The translations under genes and the position numbers were made by a program. From contig CAWBXO010000002.1 of assembly GCA_963792785.1 (NCBI GenBank), forward strand, positions 496,001 to 560,000: DNA of 64,000 bases. The letters are read 5' to 3'. Origin of the DNA: CAWIMX01 sp963792785. Its GTDB lineage: Bacteria > Acidobacteriota > Vicinamibacteria > Vicinamibacterales > CAVVIG01. The notes under the pieces were generated by a model, which was given only the letters and a program-made list of their open reading frames with translations, was not told where the DNA came from and searched no databases. Below are positions 42,054-51,164 of this stretch, one piece after another. Position 1 is the first letter of the stretch. Every line of letters begins with the position of its first letter.

Positions 42054-43730
42054 TCATCGCGGGGCGGGCAGCGTGGCGCCGAGCCACCGGACGATGGCCT
42101 CGGCGATCGCCGGGCTGATCGACTCGTTGCCGAGCGAGCCGTACTCCGAGACTTCGCCCGTCTTCGCCGGCACGAGCAGGTGGTTGATGCCCGGCAGCTT
42201 GACCACCTCGGGCGGCGGCGCCTTGCGGCGGGCGGCGGCCAGCTCGGCGAGGCGGTCGGCGTTCGACGGGTCGACCTGCGTGTCGAGCTCGCCCTGGATG
42301 ATCAGGATCGGCTGATCGATGCCGCGCATGCGGCGCGCCGGGTCGAACGAGAGGAAACTCTTGAACCAGGGCGTGTCGGCGCGCTGGCGCAGTTGCGGCT
42401 CGATGCCCGCCCAGCCCTTGCCGGTCATGACGGCATCCTGGATCTTCTTCTGCAGGTCGAGCGTCTTCTGCAGATCGTCGCCGGATCGTCCCGCGATCTC
42501 GTTCGCGTGGCGGATCTGCGCCATGTTCAGCTCGGCGCCCGTGACGCCAATCGTCGCGACGAGCACGAGCGCCCGCACCTCCTTCTCCTGGTCCGCCGTG
42601 ATCATCGCCACCGATCCGCCCTCGCTGTGGCCGACCACCGCGAGGCGGCGATCGTCGACGTCCTTCCGATCGGCGATGAACTTCACGGCCGCGCGGAGAT
42701 CCTCGGCGTAGTCCTCGAGCGTCGCGGCCTCGCCGCGCCCGCCGCTCTGGCCGACGCCGCGCTTGTCGTAGCGCAGCACCAGGAAACCGGCGTCTGCGAG
42801 CGCGGACGAGAGCTCGGCGAAGATCGGGATGTTGGAGACGATCTCGTCCCGATCGGTCGGACCGGAGCCGGCGACGAGAACGATCGCCGGCAATGGCCCG
42901 GTATCCGCGCCGATCGGCTTTGAGATCGTGCCGGCGAGGGAGAAGCCGACCGACGGGATCAGCACCTGCTCGTCATTGGGCCGCGCCATCACCACCCGCC
43001 GCGCCGCGACGGATCCCACATCGTCGCGCACCACTTCGAGCGCCTGCGCCGGCACGCTGAGGCGCAGGAGGTGGAAGGCGGGATCCGTCCAGAGGGCGAC
43101 ATCGAGGGGCGGCGTGTTGTCGCGCAGGAACTGCAGATTCGTGCGGCGCGCGTCGATCAGCGCATCGGCGGTCTGGATCTGTTCGGAGCTCGACGCGCCG
43201 ACCTTCGCGTTGTAGGCGCCGCGAGGGCCGCTGTAGATCGCGATCAGCGCGCCTTCCGGCGTGGTCTGGAGGCGCGCGGCCAGCGCCGCGAAGGCGCCGA
43301 AGAAGGGGTTGGGCAGGAAGACCGCGCTGTCGTCGATCGGCTCGGTCACGCTCTGGGTCGGCCCGCCGGACGACACGTCACTCGACGCGTTCGCGCCGTT
43401 CACCGACGTGTGCACCAGCAGCACCTGACCGTTGACCGTGGCGTCGATGGTCATCTCGAGCGGACGCCAGTTCGCGTCGTAGCGGAGGTCGAGCTGCCTC
43501 GTGACGAGGTTGAGCGGCGCGCCCAGGCGGCCCGAGCTCCTGATCCGCCAACCGCCGCCGTCGCGCTCGACCGTGAGGTCGATCGTGCCGACCTGCGCCG
43601 TCTGGAGCAAGACCTTGAACGTCGACGATGCCGGCGCGGGGGCCTGTGGAGCCTGTGCCGCCGCCGGACGCGCGAGCGCGGCGATCGCCAGGACGGCGCA
43701 CGCGGCCCGGATAGAATGTCTCGAGAACAT
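42054..43730 (-). CDS. Exported alpha/beta hydrolase (esterase/peptidase S9-like)
   Basis: 558 residues from the ATG at 43730; an ATG at 43751 adds seven residues. The signal peptide ends near ALARPAAAQA. Residues about 25-250 form a domain of unknown type. The hydrolase domain has nucleophile GHSEGG, LRYDKRGVGQSGGRG before it, an acidic residue in GELDTQVD and the final histidine in GINHLLVPA. It is probably a periplasmic esterase; the substrate is unknown. The ATG at 43751 overlaps the start of the divergent ygfZ (CATGG). Confidence 0.85.
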   Translation of the reverse strand: MFSRHSIRAACAVLAIAALARPAAAQAPQAPAPASSTFKVLLQTAQVGTIDLTVERDGGGWRIRSSGRLGAPLNLVTRQLDLRYDANWRPLEMTIDATVNGQVLLVHTSVNGANASSDVSSGGPTQSVTEPIDDSAVFLPNPFFGAFAALAARLQTTPEGALIAIYSGPRGAYNAKVGASSSEQIQTADALIDARRTNLQFLRDNTPPLDVALWTDPAFHLLRLSVPAQALEVVRDDVGSVAARRVVMARPNDEQVLIPSVGFSLAGTISKPIGADTGPLPAIVLVAGSGPTDRDEIVSNIPIFAELSSALADAGFLVLRYDKRGVGQSGGRGEAATLEDYAEDLRAAVKFIADRKDVDDRRLAVVGHSEGGSVAMITADQEKEVRALVLVATIGVTGAELNMAQIRHANEIAGRSGDDLQKTLDLQKKIQDAVMTGKGWAGIEPQLRQRADTPWFKSFLSFDPARRMRGIDQPILIIQGELDTQVDPSNADRLAELAAARRKAPPPEVVKLPGINHLLVPAKTGEVSEYGSLGNESISPAIAEAIVRWLGATLPAPR

Positions 43731-43749
43731 CAGCCGTAAGAATAGCACC

Positions 43750-44751
43750 ATGGTTTCGCCAGCCCCTTCTCCCGCGTACGACGCCGCCCACGCCCGGACG
43801 GCCGTGCTCGACCGATCCGATCGCGGGCGCTTCTTCATGACGGGCGCCGACCGCCGCTCGTATCTGCAGGGCCTGCTGACCAACGACATCGCCGCGCTCG
43901 AGCCCGGCCGCGGCTGCTATGCGGCGTACCTGACCGCGCAGGGACGGATGATCGCCGACCTCCTGGTGTACGAGCTGGGCGACGCGATCCTGATCACGAC
44001 CGTCGGCGCCGTGAAGGCCACGGTCCTCAAACGGCTGGACGACTTCGTGTTCGCGGAAGACGTGCAGGTGTCCGACATCACGGCCACGCACGCGCAGGTC
44101 GCGTTCGTCGGTCCGTCCGCCTCTACCGTCGTCTCGCAACTCCTGACCGTGCCGGCCGGCGCGCTGGACGTGCTGGGGGATCACGGATGCCTTCGCCACA
44201 CGGCGGGCGGCGTGCCGATTGTCGTGACGCGGATCACCGACGCCGGCGCGCCGGGCTTCGAGGTGTACCTGCCCGCCGATGCCGCGGCCGATCTGATGCG
44301 CCGGGCGGAGGCCGCGGGCGTGCCGGCGCTCACCGCCGTCGATGCCGAAACGCTGCGTGTCGAGGCGGGCATCCCGCTCTTCGGCCGGGACATGGACGAC
44401 CAGACGATTCCGCTCGAGGCGGGCATCGAGGACCGCGCCATCAGCTTCACGAAGGGCTGCTACGTGGGGCAGGAAGTGATCATCCGCGTCCTGCACCGCG
44501 GCCACGGGCGCGTGGCCCGGCGCCTGGTCGGCCTGCGCGTCGAGGCGGAGGCGCCACCCGCCGTGGGCGCGACGATCGATGTGGACGGCCGCGAGGCGGG
44601 CCGCGTGACGAGCGGCGTCTGGTCGCCGGCGATCGGCGGCCCGATCGCGCTCGCCTACGTGCCGAGAGACGCCGCCGAACCGGGCACGCGCCTGACGGCC
44701 GGCGGCGTTCCGGCCGTCGTCATCGTCCTGCCGATTCGCGCAGGCGGCTGA
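43750..44751 (+). CDS. ygfZ: YgfZ/GcvT-domain folate-binding protein (Fe-S cluster maintenance)
   Basis: 333 residues. The YgfZ signature KGCYVGQE is at about residue 237, and the N terminus (YLQGLLTNDIAALEPGRGCY) is the GcvT-like folate domain. YgfZ proteins help repair or assemble Fe-S clusters of enzymes such as MiaB. The start codon overlaps a possible minus-strand start; AAGAAT lies 6 nt upstream. It overlaps the following nudix gene tail-to-tail by 32 bp. Confidence 0.9.
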   Translation: MVSPAPSPAYDAAHARTAVLDRSDRGRFFMTGADRRSYLQGLLTNDIAALEPGRGCYAAYLTAQGRMIADLLVYELGDAILITTVGAVKATVLKRLDDFVFAEDVQVSDITATHAQVAFVGPSASTVVSQLLTVPAGALDVLGDHGCLRHTAGGVPIVVTRITDAGAPGFEVYLPADAAADLMRRAEAAGVPALTAVDAETLRVEAGIPLFGRDMDDQTIPLEAGIEDRAISFTKGCYVGQEVIIRVLHRGHGRVARRLVGLRVEAEAPPAVGATIDVDGREAGRVTSGVWSPAIGGPIALAYVPRDAAEPGTRLTAGGVPAVVIVLPIRAGG

Positions 44752-45112
44752 TCAATTCCGCGTCGGCCGGGGGGAACGCCGACGGATCGAGATCGCCGCG
44801 GCGCACCCACGCCAGCTCCTGCCCGAGCTGCGGCGCCGGCTCGCCGAGGAGCTCGCAGCGAAGGAAGTGCAGTTCCACGCGCCGATCGGGATAGTCGTGG
44901 GCGGTGGCGAAGATCTCCGCGCCGACGCGCACGGCGACGGCCAGCTCCTCGAGCATCTCGCGCGCGAGGCACGCGGCGATCGTCTCGCCGGCCTCGCACT
45001 TGCCGCCGGGAAACTCCCACAGGCCTTCCAGGTGCACGCCCTTCTGCCGGCGCGTGACCAGTACCCGGTCCTCGCGCTCCACGACGGCGGCGGAGACGAT
45101 GAGCGTGATCAT
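44720..45112 (-). CDS. mutT: MutT-type Nudix pyrophosphohydrolase
   Basis: 130 residues. The Nudix box reads GGKCEAGETIAACLAREMLE then ELAV, with Ala replacing the usual last Gly. The start overlaps the mutY stop by 4 bp (ATGA), so the two are translationally coupled. This looks like the GO system: MutT removes 8-oxo-dGTP from the pool and MutY excises adenine opposite 8-oxoguanine. The exact substrate is inference from context. Confidence 0.85.
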   Translation of the reverse strand: MITLIVSAAVVEREDRVLVTRRQKGVHLEGLWEFPGGKCEAGETIAACLAREMLEELAVAVRVGAEIFATAHDYPDRRVELHFLRCELLGEPAPQLGQELAWVRRGDLDPSAFPPADAELISRLRESAGR

Positions 45113-45828
45113 GTTCGCGGCGGCGCGAACGGATAGGTCCGGCAGCCGTTCTTCATCGGGCACGACTCGCACAGCGGGTTGCGCGCGGCGCACACGGTCG
45201 CGCCGAAGTCCATCAGCGCCTGATTGAAATCGAACACGCGGCGGTGCGGCAGCACGGCGTGCGACACGTCCCACAGGCGCCGCTTCATCGCGTGGCTCTT
45301 GGGATCGCCCTTGCCGACGAAGATGCGGAACAGGACGCGGGCGACGTTGGTGTCGAGGATGGCCGCGCGCTCGCGGAACGCGAAGCTCCGGATGGCGCCG
45401 GCCGTGTACGCGCCGATGCCCTTGAACGAGAGCAGCGTGGCCTCGTCCGACGGCAGTTGCCCGCCGTAGGTCGTGACGGCCTCACGGGCGATCGCCTGCA
45501 GCCGGCGCGGCCGGATGTTGTAGCCGAGCGGATACCACGTGCGCGTGACGTCGGCCTCCGGCGCGGCGGCGAGCGCGTCGAGCGACGGGTACTTGCCGAG
45601 CCACTCGTGGTACTTCGGCAGCACGCGATCGACCTGCGTCTGCTGCAGCATGATTTCGGAGACGAGGATGTGATACGGGTCCGCGGTCTGCCGCCAGGGC
45701 AGATCGCGGCCGTGGCGCCCGTACCAGTCGAGGAGGCGGCGGCGGAAGCGCTGCCGCTCGGCTGGTTTCGGCAGCGGGGGCCGGCGGCGGGTCTGTGTGG
45801 TCTGGCGCCGCGGCGTGGATTTGGCCAT
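45109..45828 (-). CDS. mutY: A/G-specific adenine glycosylase MutY (short form)
   Basis: 239 residues from the ATG at 45828. HhH-GPD glycosylase: the catalytic glutamate is in EIMLQQTQVDRV and the catalytic aspartate in ILDTNVARV. The helix-hairpin-helix region is SFKGIGAYTAGAI. The 4Fe-4S cysteines are spaced C-x6-C-x2-C-x5-C at the C terminus (CAARNPLCESCPMKNGC). The C-terminal Nudix-like 8-oxoG recognition domain of E. coli MutY is missing; the separate MutT downstream does not replace it. Such short forms are known. Alternatively it is a related MutY-like glycosylase. Confidence 0.88.
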   Translation of the reverse strand: MAKSTPRRQTTQTRRRPPLPKPAERQRFRRRLLDWYGRHGRDLPWRQTADPYHILVSEIMLQQTQVDRVLPKYHEWLGKYPSLDALAAAPEADVTRTWYPLGYNIRPRRLQAIAREAVTTYGGQLPSDEATLLSFKGIGAYTAGAIRSFAFRERAAILDTNVARVLFRIFVGKGDPKSHAMKRRLWDVSHAVLPHRRVFDFNQALMDFGATVCAARNPLCESCPMKNGCRTYPFAPPRT

Positions 45829-45831
45829 CCC

Positions 45832-45838
45832 GTATAAT
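45832..45838. promoter_or_regulatory. Shared symmetric -10 between mutY and the adenosyltransferase gene
   Basis: TATAAT at 45833-45838 is followed by six bases and the GTG at 45845, predicting a leaderless adenosyltransferase mRNA. The opposite strand reads ATTATACG here, close to the mutY start at 45828. The overlap suggests one symmetric -10 used in both directions. Confidence 0.5.
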
Positions 45839-45844
45839 TCGCCC

Positions 45845-46381
45845 GTGAAACTGTACACGCGAACGGGCGACGCCGGCGAGACGTCGCTCTTCGACGGCAC
45901 GCGCGTCCGGAAAGACGACGCGCGCGTCGCCGCCTACGGCGACGTGGACGAACTGAACGCATGGCTCGGCCTCGCGCGCGCGTCCGGGCTCGACGCCGAC
46001 CTCGACGCCGACGTCGTGCAGATCCAGCGGGATCTCTTCGCCCTGGGCGCGCAGCTCGCCGACCCGGTGCACAAGATCGCCGCGCGCGTGGACAAGGTCG
46101 TGGTCGCGGACGAGGACGTCGCGCGGCTCGAGCGGACGATCGATCGGCTCGACGCGGAGGTCCCGCCGCTGCGCCGCTTCATCCTCGCCGGCGGCTGTCC
46201 CGCCGGCGCCGCGCTCCACGTCGCGCGCACGGTGTGCCGGCGGGCCGAGCGGCGCATCGTCGCGCTCGAACCCACGCCGGACGGCGTGCTGCTGCAGTAT
46301 GTGAACCGCCTGTCGGATCTGCTCTTTGCCCTGGCCAGGGCCGTGAACGCGCGCGCGGGCGTGGCTGAACTGGAGTGGTAG
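45845..46381 (+). CDS. Cob(I)yrinic acid a,c-diamide adenosyltransferase, PduO type
   Basis: 178 residues from a GTG. The PduO-type N-terminal motif RTGDAGETSLFDGTRVRKDD is followed by VAAYGDVDELNAWLG, and the C-terminal VNRLSDLLFALARAVN is conserved. It transfers the adenosyl group to corrinoid, making coenzyme B12 for adenosylcobalamin-dependent enzymes. No other cobalamin gene is nearby. The stop is 1 bp from the end of the opposing hypothetical gene. Confidence 0.93.
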   Translation: MKLYTRTGDAGETSLFDGTRVRKDDARVAAYGDVDELNAWLGLARASGLDADLDADVVQIQRDLFALGAQLADPVHKIAARVDKVVVADEDVARLERTIDRLDAEVPPLRRFILAGGCPAGAALHVARTVCRRAERRIVALEPTPDGVLLQYVNRLSDLLFALARAVNARAGVAELEW

Positions 46382-46382
46382 C

Positions 46383-46880
46383 TCAGCCGGATTGATCCCG
46401 ACGCTCCAGATCCAGCTTGACGGCGTCGAACACCGCCCGCGCCAGCTCCTGCGACACCCGCTCCCGAATCGCCCCGCACTCGACCAGCAGCGTCTCGCCC
46501 GTCGTCTCGATCGCCACGTCCCACCGGTCGCGCGCGATCCCCTCCGGCCGATCCTCGAAGCTCGTCGCGTGGCTCTGATCCCGCTGCGGGTGCCGCCGCG
46601 AGACGTACGCGGCGATCGGGGATCCGTTGATCAGCACCCGCACCGCGGTGATCGCGGACTTGTCCACGGCGCGGCGGCCGTAATGGAATTGGCGCGCGTC
46701 CTCGGTGAAGAGGAGCAGGTCTTCCTCGCCGGGAATCTCGGCGACGATCGCGCGGCCGGCCTGCACCTCGGCGGCGCGGATCGAGGCGCGGCGGCGCCGG
46801 GCCCAGTGCAGCGCGGTCGCCAGGCTCAACGCGACGAAGGCCAGGGCGGCGGCGACGAAGGCGGCGACTATGTCGCGCAT
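46383..46880 (-). CDS. Membrane-anchored hypothetical protein
   Basis: 165 residues. One N-terminal helix (IVAAFVAAALAFVALSLATA) is followed by a soluble region with mixed alpha/beta composition (EDLLLFTEDARQFHYGRRAV; WDVAIETTGETLLVECGAIR). No family was recognised. The ATG at 46880 lies 17 bp from the divergent hpnC GTG. Confidence 0.65.
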   Translation of the reverse strand: MRDIVAAFVAAALAFVALSLATALHWARRRRASIRAAEVQAGRAIVAEIPGEEDLLLFTEDARQFHYGRRAVDKSAITAVRVLINGSPIAAYVSRRHPQRDQSHATSFEDRPEGIARDRWDVAIETTGETLLVECGAIRERVSQELARAVFDAVKLDLERRDQSG

Positions 46881-46883
46881 GCG

Positions 46884-46890
46884 TATAAGA
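46884..46890 (+). promoter_or_regulatory. -10-like TATAAG before hpnC
   Basis: TATAAG is 8 nt before the GTG at 46898. No Shine-Dalgarno sequence is seen, so the hpn operon may be leaderless. Confidence 0.4.
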
Positions 46891-46897
46891 TCTGACC

Positions 46898-47785
46898 GTG
46901 TCGCCCGGGGAGATCGAACGCGCGTACGGCGCCTGCGAGGCGCTCGCGCGATCGCACTACGAGAACTTCCCGGTGGCGTCGCGCCTGCTTCCCAGCGCCA
47001 TGCGTCCTCACATTGCGGCCGTGTATGCGTTCGCGCGCGTCGCGGATGATTTCGCCGACGAGGGACAGGCCGACGCCGCCGACCGGCAGGCGCGCCTGGC
47101 CGCGTGGCGGGAGCGCCTGCACCGCGCCGCGGAGGCGCCGCCGGCGCCCGCCGCGAACGCGACGACCGACGATCTGATCTTCGTCGCCCTCGGGCACTCG
47201 ATGCGCGAGCTCGATCTGCCCGTCTCGCTCTTCGACGATCTCCTCAGCGCGTTCGGTCAGGATACCATGACGATGCGCTACGCTTCGTGGAGCGACGTGC
47301 TGGACTACTGCCGCCGATCGGCCAATCCCATCGGACGCCTCGTGCTGCGCATCGCGGGCTATCGCGACGCCGCGCTCGATCGATCCTCCGACGCGCTCTG
47401 CACGGCGCTGCAGCTCACCAACTTCTGGCAGGACTTCGGGCGCGACTGGCGCGCCGGCCGCCTGTACGTGCCGCAGGACGTGCTGCGCGCGTCGGGCGCG
47501 TCGGAGCGCGCGCCGGCCGGGGGCGCGCTGGACGCCGCGTGGGCCGACGCGCTGGCGCGCGCCGTCGCGTTCACCCGCGAGCGGTTCGCCGACGGCCGCG
47601 CCGTCTGCGACGGTGTCCGCGGCCGCCTCCGCCTCGAGCTGCGCGCCACCTGGCTCGGCGGCTCGCGCATCCTCGATCGCGTCGACCACCGCCGGATCGA
47701 CCTGCTCGACTATCGCCCCGCCCTTGGCGCCGCCGACGCGCCCGCGCTCCTGTGGGGCGTGCTCGCGTGGCGCGGCGCACGCTGA
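46898..47785 (+). CDS. hpnC: Hydroxysqualene synthase HpnC
   Basis: 295 residues of the squalene/phytoene synthase fold. The first aspartate-rich motif lies in VADDFADE and the second includes WQDFGRDWRAGRLYVPQD. In the bacterial three-enzyme route HpnD condenses two FPP to presqualene diphosphate, HpnC hydrolyses it to hydroxysqualene, and HpnE reduces it to squalene. The stop and the hpnD start share a base (TGATG), so they are coupled. Confidence 0.93.
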   Translation: MSPGEIERAYGACEALARSHYENFPVASRLLPSAMRPHIAAVYAFARVADDFADEGQADAADRQARLAAWRERLHRAAEAPPAPAANATTDDLIFVALGHSMRELDLPVSLFDDLLSAFGQDTMTMRYASWSDVLDYCRRSANPIGRLVLRIAGYRDAALDRSSDALCTALQLTNFWQDFGRDWRAGRLYVPQDVLRASGASERAPAGGALDAAWADALARAVAFTRERFADGRAVCDGVRGRLRLELRATWLGGSRILDRVDHRRIDLLDYRPALGAADAPALLWGVLAWRGAR

Positions 47786-48597
47786 TGGCCCGACGGACCA
47801 GCTTCTACTACTCGTTCCTCGTGCTGCCCGCGGACCAGCGCCGCGCGATCTTCGCCGTCTGGGACTTCTGCCGCGCCGTGGACGATGCCGTGGACGAGGC
47901 GCCGGCCGAGGGCCGGCCGGCCGGCCGCGCCGCCGTGGACTTCTGGCGCGCCGAGCTCGCGCGCTGCTTCGACGGCCGCCCGCCCGACACGCCGCAGGGC
48001 CAGCGGCTGCAGCCGTTCGTCGCCCGGCTCGATCTGCCGCGCCAGGCGTTCGAGGACGTGATCGACGGCGTGGCGATGGATCTGGACACGACGCGCTACG
48101 CGACGTTCGACGATCTGTTCGAGTACTGCCGCCGCGTCGCCTCGGCCGTCGGCCTGATCTGCATCCGCATCTTCGGCTGCCGCGGCGAGGGCGCCACGGC
48201 CTACGCGCTCAACCTCGGCGTGGCGCTCCAGCTCACGAACATCATCCGCGACGTCTCCGAGGACCTCGCGCGGGGGCGGCTGTACCTGCCACTCGAGGAT
48301 CTCGACGCGCACGGCTGCACCCCGGAGATGCTGGCCGCCGGCACGCTCACGCCGGAGGTCCGCGCCCTCATCGCCTTCGAGTGCGGCCGCGCGCGGGAGT
48401 TCTATCGCCGCGCCATCGAGGCCCGCCCGGAGGCCGACCGCCGCCGGCTCGTGGCGGCGGAGATCATGCGCGCGGTGTACTTCGAGACGCTGCGTCGCGT
48501 CGAACTCAACGGCTACGACGTGTTCACGGCGCGCGCGCGGCCGCCGCGCCCGGTGCAGGCCGCCATCGCGCTGCGGCAGTGGCTGTGGCCCTCGTAA
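47785..48597 (+). CDS. hpnD: Presqualene diphosphate synthase HpnD
   Basis: 270 residues. First substrate-binding motif DDAVDE in FCRAVDDAVDEAP; second in NIIRDVSEDLARGRLYLPLE. FYYSFLVLPADQRRAI is a typical start. It shares the operon with hpnC and overlaps hpnE by 13 bp. The squalene-hopene cyclase gene is not in the window. Confidence 0.93.
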   Translation: MARRTSFYYSFLVLPADQRRAIFAVWDFCRAVDDAVDEAPAEGRPAGRAAVDFWRAELARCFDGRPPDTPQGQRLQPFVARLDLPRQAFEDVIDGVAMDLDTTRYATFDDLFEYCRRVASAVGLICIRIFGCRGEGATAYALNLGVALQLTNIIRDVSEDLARGRLYLPLEDLDAHGCTPEMLAAGTLTPEVRALIAFECGRAREFYRRAIEARPEADRRRLVAAEIMRAVYFETLRRVELNGYDVFTARARPPRPVQAAIALRQWLWPS

Positions 48598-49943
48598 CCG
48601 CCCGCCCCATCGTCGTCGTCGGCGCCGGGTTCGCGGGCCTGAGCGCCGCCGTGCGGATCGCGCGCGGAGGGCAGCCGGTTGTCGTGCTCGAGGCGAGGGC
48701 GCGGCTCGGCGGCCGGGCGACCGCGTTCGCGGACCGCGAGACCGGCGAGCTCGTGGACAACGGCCAGCACGTCCTGCTCGGCTGCTACACGGAGACCTTC
48801 GCGTTCCTGAACGACATCGGCGCCGCCGACCACGTGCGCCTGCAGCCGGGACTCGGCGTCACGATGATCGATCGGGCGGGGCGCCGCACGCGCCTGTCGT
48901 GCCCGTCGCTGCCCTCGCCGCTGCACCTGCTCGCGGGCATCATGGACTGGGACGCGCTGAAGTGGCGCGACCGGTTTTCGGCGCTGAAGCTGGGCCCGGC
49001 GATTCGCCTGGCGCAGCGGCAGCTCCGGGGTGATACGAGCGTGGCCGCCGCGTCTCCGGGCGAGACCGTCGATCGCTGGCTCGAGCGCAACGGCCAGACG
49101 CCGGCGATCTGCGAGATGCTCTGGTATCCGCTCGCGCTGGCGGCGTTGAACCAGCCGCCCGAGCGCGCGGCCGCGCCGACCTTCGCGCGCGTGCTGGCCG
49201 AGATGTTCGGTCCCGATCCGCGCGCCGCGGCGATCGGGCTGCCGACGCGGCCGCTTCATCTGATGTACGCCGAGCCGGCGCGCGCCTGGCTGGAGGCGCG
49301 CGGCCATGTGGTCCGGACCGGCGCGACGGCCCGCGTCACGATCCGCGGCGGCGCCGTCGAATCCGTCGAGGCGGACGGCGACCGGTGGGAGCCCGCCGCC
49401 GTCGTCGTGGCGGTGCCGTGGTTCGCGCTCGCGCAGACGCTCGCGGGCGACACCGCGCCGCTCGCCGGCGTGCTCGACCGGGCGGCGCGGATGGACGCGT
49501 CGCCGATCGTCACGGTGAATCTCTGGTTCGATCGGGCGGTGATGGACGAGCCGTTCGTCGGCCTGCCCGGCCGGGCGATCCAGTGGGTCTTCGACAAGCG
49601 CGAGGTGTTCGGATCGGCCGCGTCGCACCTCTCCCTGGTGGCGAGCGGCGCCGACGAGTTGACCGCGCTGCCGAACCACGAGCTCGTCGCCGCGGCGCGG
49701 CGCGAACTCGCGGAGAGCCTGCCCGCCGTGCGCGAGGCGGTGCTCGTCCGCGCGACCGTCGTGCGCGAGCCGCGCGCGACCTTCTCGCTCGCGCCCGGGC
49801 AGCCGGCGCGCCCGGACGCGCGCACCCCCGTCGCCGGCCTGGTGCTCGCCGGCGATTGGACCGACACCGGCCTCCCGGCTACGATCGAGAGCGCCGTGCG
49901 CAGCGGACATCGGGCGGCGGCGCTGGCGCTGGGCCACCTCTAA
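48585..49943 (+). CDS. hpnE: FAD-dependent squalene-forming amine oxidase HpnE
   Basis: 452 residues from a GTG at 48585 (another at 48579). The FAD dinucleotide-binding motif is VVVGAGFAGLSAAVRIARGG, followed by VVLEARARLGGRATAF. The C-terminal LAGDWTDTGLPATIESAVRS is the FAD-binding end typical of phytoene desaturase-like enzymes. It converts hydroxysqualene to squalene with reduced FAD. Confidence 0.92.
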   Translation: MALVTARPIVVVGAGFAGLSAAVRIARGGQPVVVLEARARLGGRATAFADRETGELVDNGQHVLLGCYTETFAFLNDIGAADHVRLQPGLGVTMIDRAGRRTRLSCPSLPSPLHLLAGIMDWDALKWRDRFSALKLGPAIRLAQRQLRGDTSVAAASPGETVDRWLERNGQTPAICEMLWYPLALAALNQPPERAAAPTFARVLAEMFGPDPRAAAIGLPTRPLHLMYAEPARAWLEARGHVVRTGATARVTIRGGAVESVEADGDRWEPAAVVVAVPWFALAQTLAGDTAPLAGVLDRAARMDASPIVTVNLWFDRAVMDEPFVGLPGRAIQWVFDKREVFGSAASHLSLVASGADELTALPNHELVAAARRELAESLPAVREAVLVRATVVREPRATFSLAPGQPARPDARTPVAGLVLAGDWTDTGLPATIESAVRSGHRAAALALGHL

Positions 49944-49958
49944 GGCCGACAAGGATCC

Positions 49959-51164
49959 ATGAACAGCATCGTCGTCCATTACAAGGAGCTGGCGCTCAAG
50001 GGCCGGAACCGGCCGTGGTTCATCGGGCAGCTCGTGCGCCATCTGCGCGCGGCGCTCAAGGACCTGCCGGTGCGGTCGGTGCGCGCGGTGATGGGCCGGA
50101 TCGAGATCAGGCTCGAGGACGAGGGCGCGTGGCCGGCGGCGGCGGAGCGCGTGGGCCGCGTCTTCGGGATCGCGAACTACTCGTTCGCCGGCTGGACGAC
50201 CCACGACCTCGACCAGATTGCCTCGGTGGTGCTCGCGGATCTGGGCGATCGCCAGCCCGCGTCGTTCCGCGTGAGCGTCCGGCGCTCGGACAAGCGCGTG
50301 CCGCTCACGTCGCCTGAGCTCGAGCGCGAAATCGGCGGGCGCATCAAGCTCGCGAAGGGCTGGCGCGTCGATCTGAGCCATCCCGATCTCACGATCCACG
50401 TGGAGATGCTGGCCGACGGCTCGTTTTATTATTTCGGCAAGGAGCCGGGGGCCGGTGGGATGCCGACCGGCACGGGCGGCCGGGTGGCGTGCCTGCTCTC
50501 GGGCGGGATCGATTCGCCGGTGGCCGCGTACCGGATGATGCGGCGCGGCTGCCGCGTCGACCTGATTCATTTTCACAGCTATCCGATCCTGTCGCACGCG
50601 TCGCAGGACAAGGTCCGGGAGATCGCGGCGCTGCTGGCGCGCTATCAACTGCGGGTGCGGCTCGCGCTCGTGCCGTTCGGCGGGCTGCAGCAGCAGGTCG
50701 TGCTGAGCGTGCCGCCCGAGCTGCGCGTCGTGATCTACCGGCGCCTGATGCTGCGCATCGCCGGCGCGATGGCCGGCGCCTGGAAGGCGCGCGCGCTCGT
50801 CACCGGCGAGGCGATCGGGCAGGTCGCGTCGCAGACGCTCGAGAACATGACGCTCATCGCGGAGGCGTCGCCGCTCGAGGTGCTGCGGCCGCTCGTCGGC
50901 TACGACAAGGACGAGATCTCGGCCGAGGCCGAGCGCATCGGCACGTACGCCGTGTCCATCATCCCGGACCAGGACTGCTGCACGCTGTTCACGCCCAAGC
51001 ATCCGGCCACGCGCGCGCGGCAGGCCGACGTCGAGCGCGCCGAGGCGGCGCTCGATCTGGACGCGATGGCGGCGGAGGCGGCCGGCGCGGCCGTGGTGGA
51101 GGTGCTCGGTTTCCCGGTGATAAGATCCTCGGTCGGACACGAACCTCGACGGAGTACCGCATGA
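49959..51164 (+). CDS. thiI: tRNA 4-thiouridine synthetase ThiI (no rhodanese domain)
   Basis: 401 residues. It has an N-terminal ferredoxin-like and THUMP region and the PP-loop SGGIDSPVAAYRMMRRG. The conserved YRRLMLRIAGAMA is followed by GEAIGQVASQTLENM. The C-terminal rhodanese domain of E. coli ThiI is absent, as in many bacteria that use another sulfur donor. It uses ATP and sulfur to make s4U in tRNA. It is coupled to the aldolase gene (ATGA overlap). Confidence 0.93.
   Translation: MNSIVVHYKELALKGRNRPWFIGQLVRHLRAALKDLPVRSVRAVMGRIEIRLEDEGAWPAAAERVGRVFGIANYSFAGWTTHDLDQIASVVLADLGDRQPASFRVSVRRSDKRVPLTSPELEREIGGRIKLAKGWRVDLSHPDLTIHVEMLADGSFYYFGKEPGAGGMPTGTGGRVACLLSGGIDSPVAAYRMMRRGCRVDLIHFHSYPILSHASQDKVREIAALLARYQLRVRLALVPFGGLQQQVVLSVPPELRVVIYRRLMLRIAGAMAGAWKARALVTGEAIGQVASQTLENMTLIAEASPLEVLRPLVGYDKDEISAEAERIGTYAVSIIPDQDCCTLFTPKHPATRARQADVERAEAALDLDAMAAEAAGAAVVEVLGFPVIRSSVGHEPRRSTA

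Noticed and set aside
48513..51140. An 875-residue minus-strand open frame opposite hpnE and thiI
   Set aside because: Antisense to two recognisable genes; the translation is rich in Arg, His and Asp without a domain.
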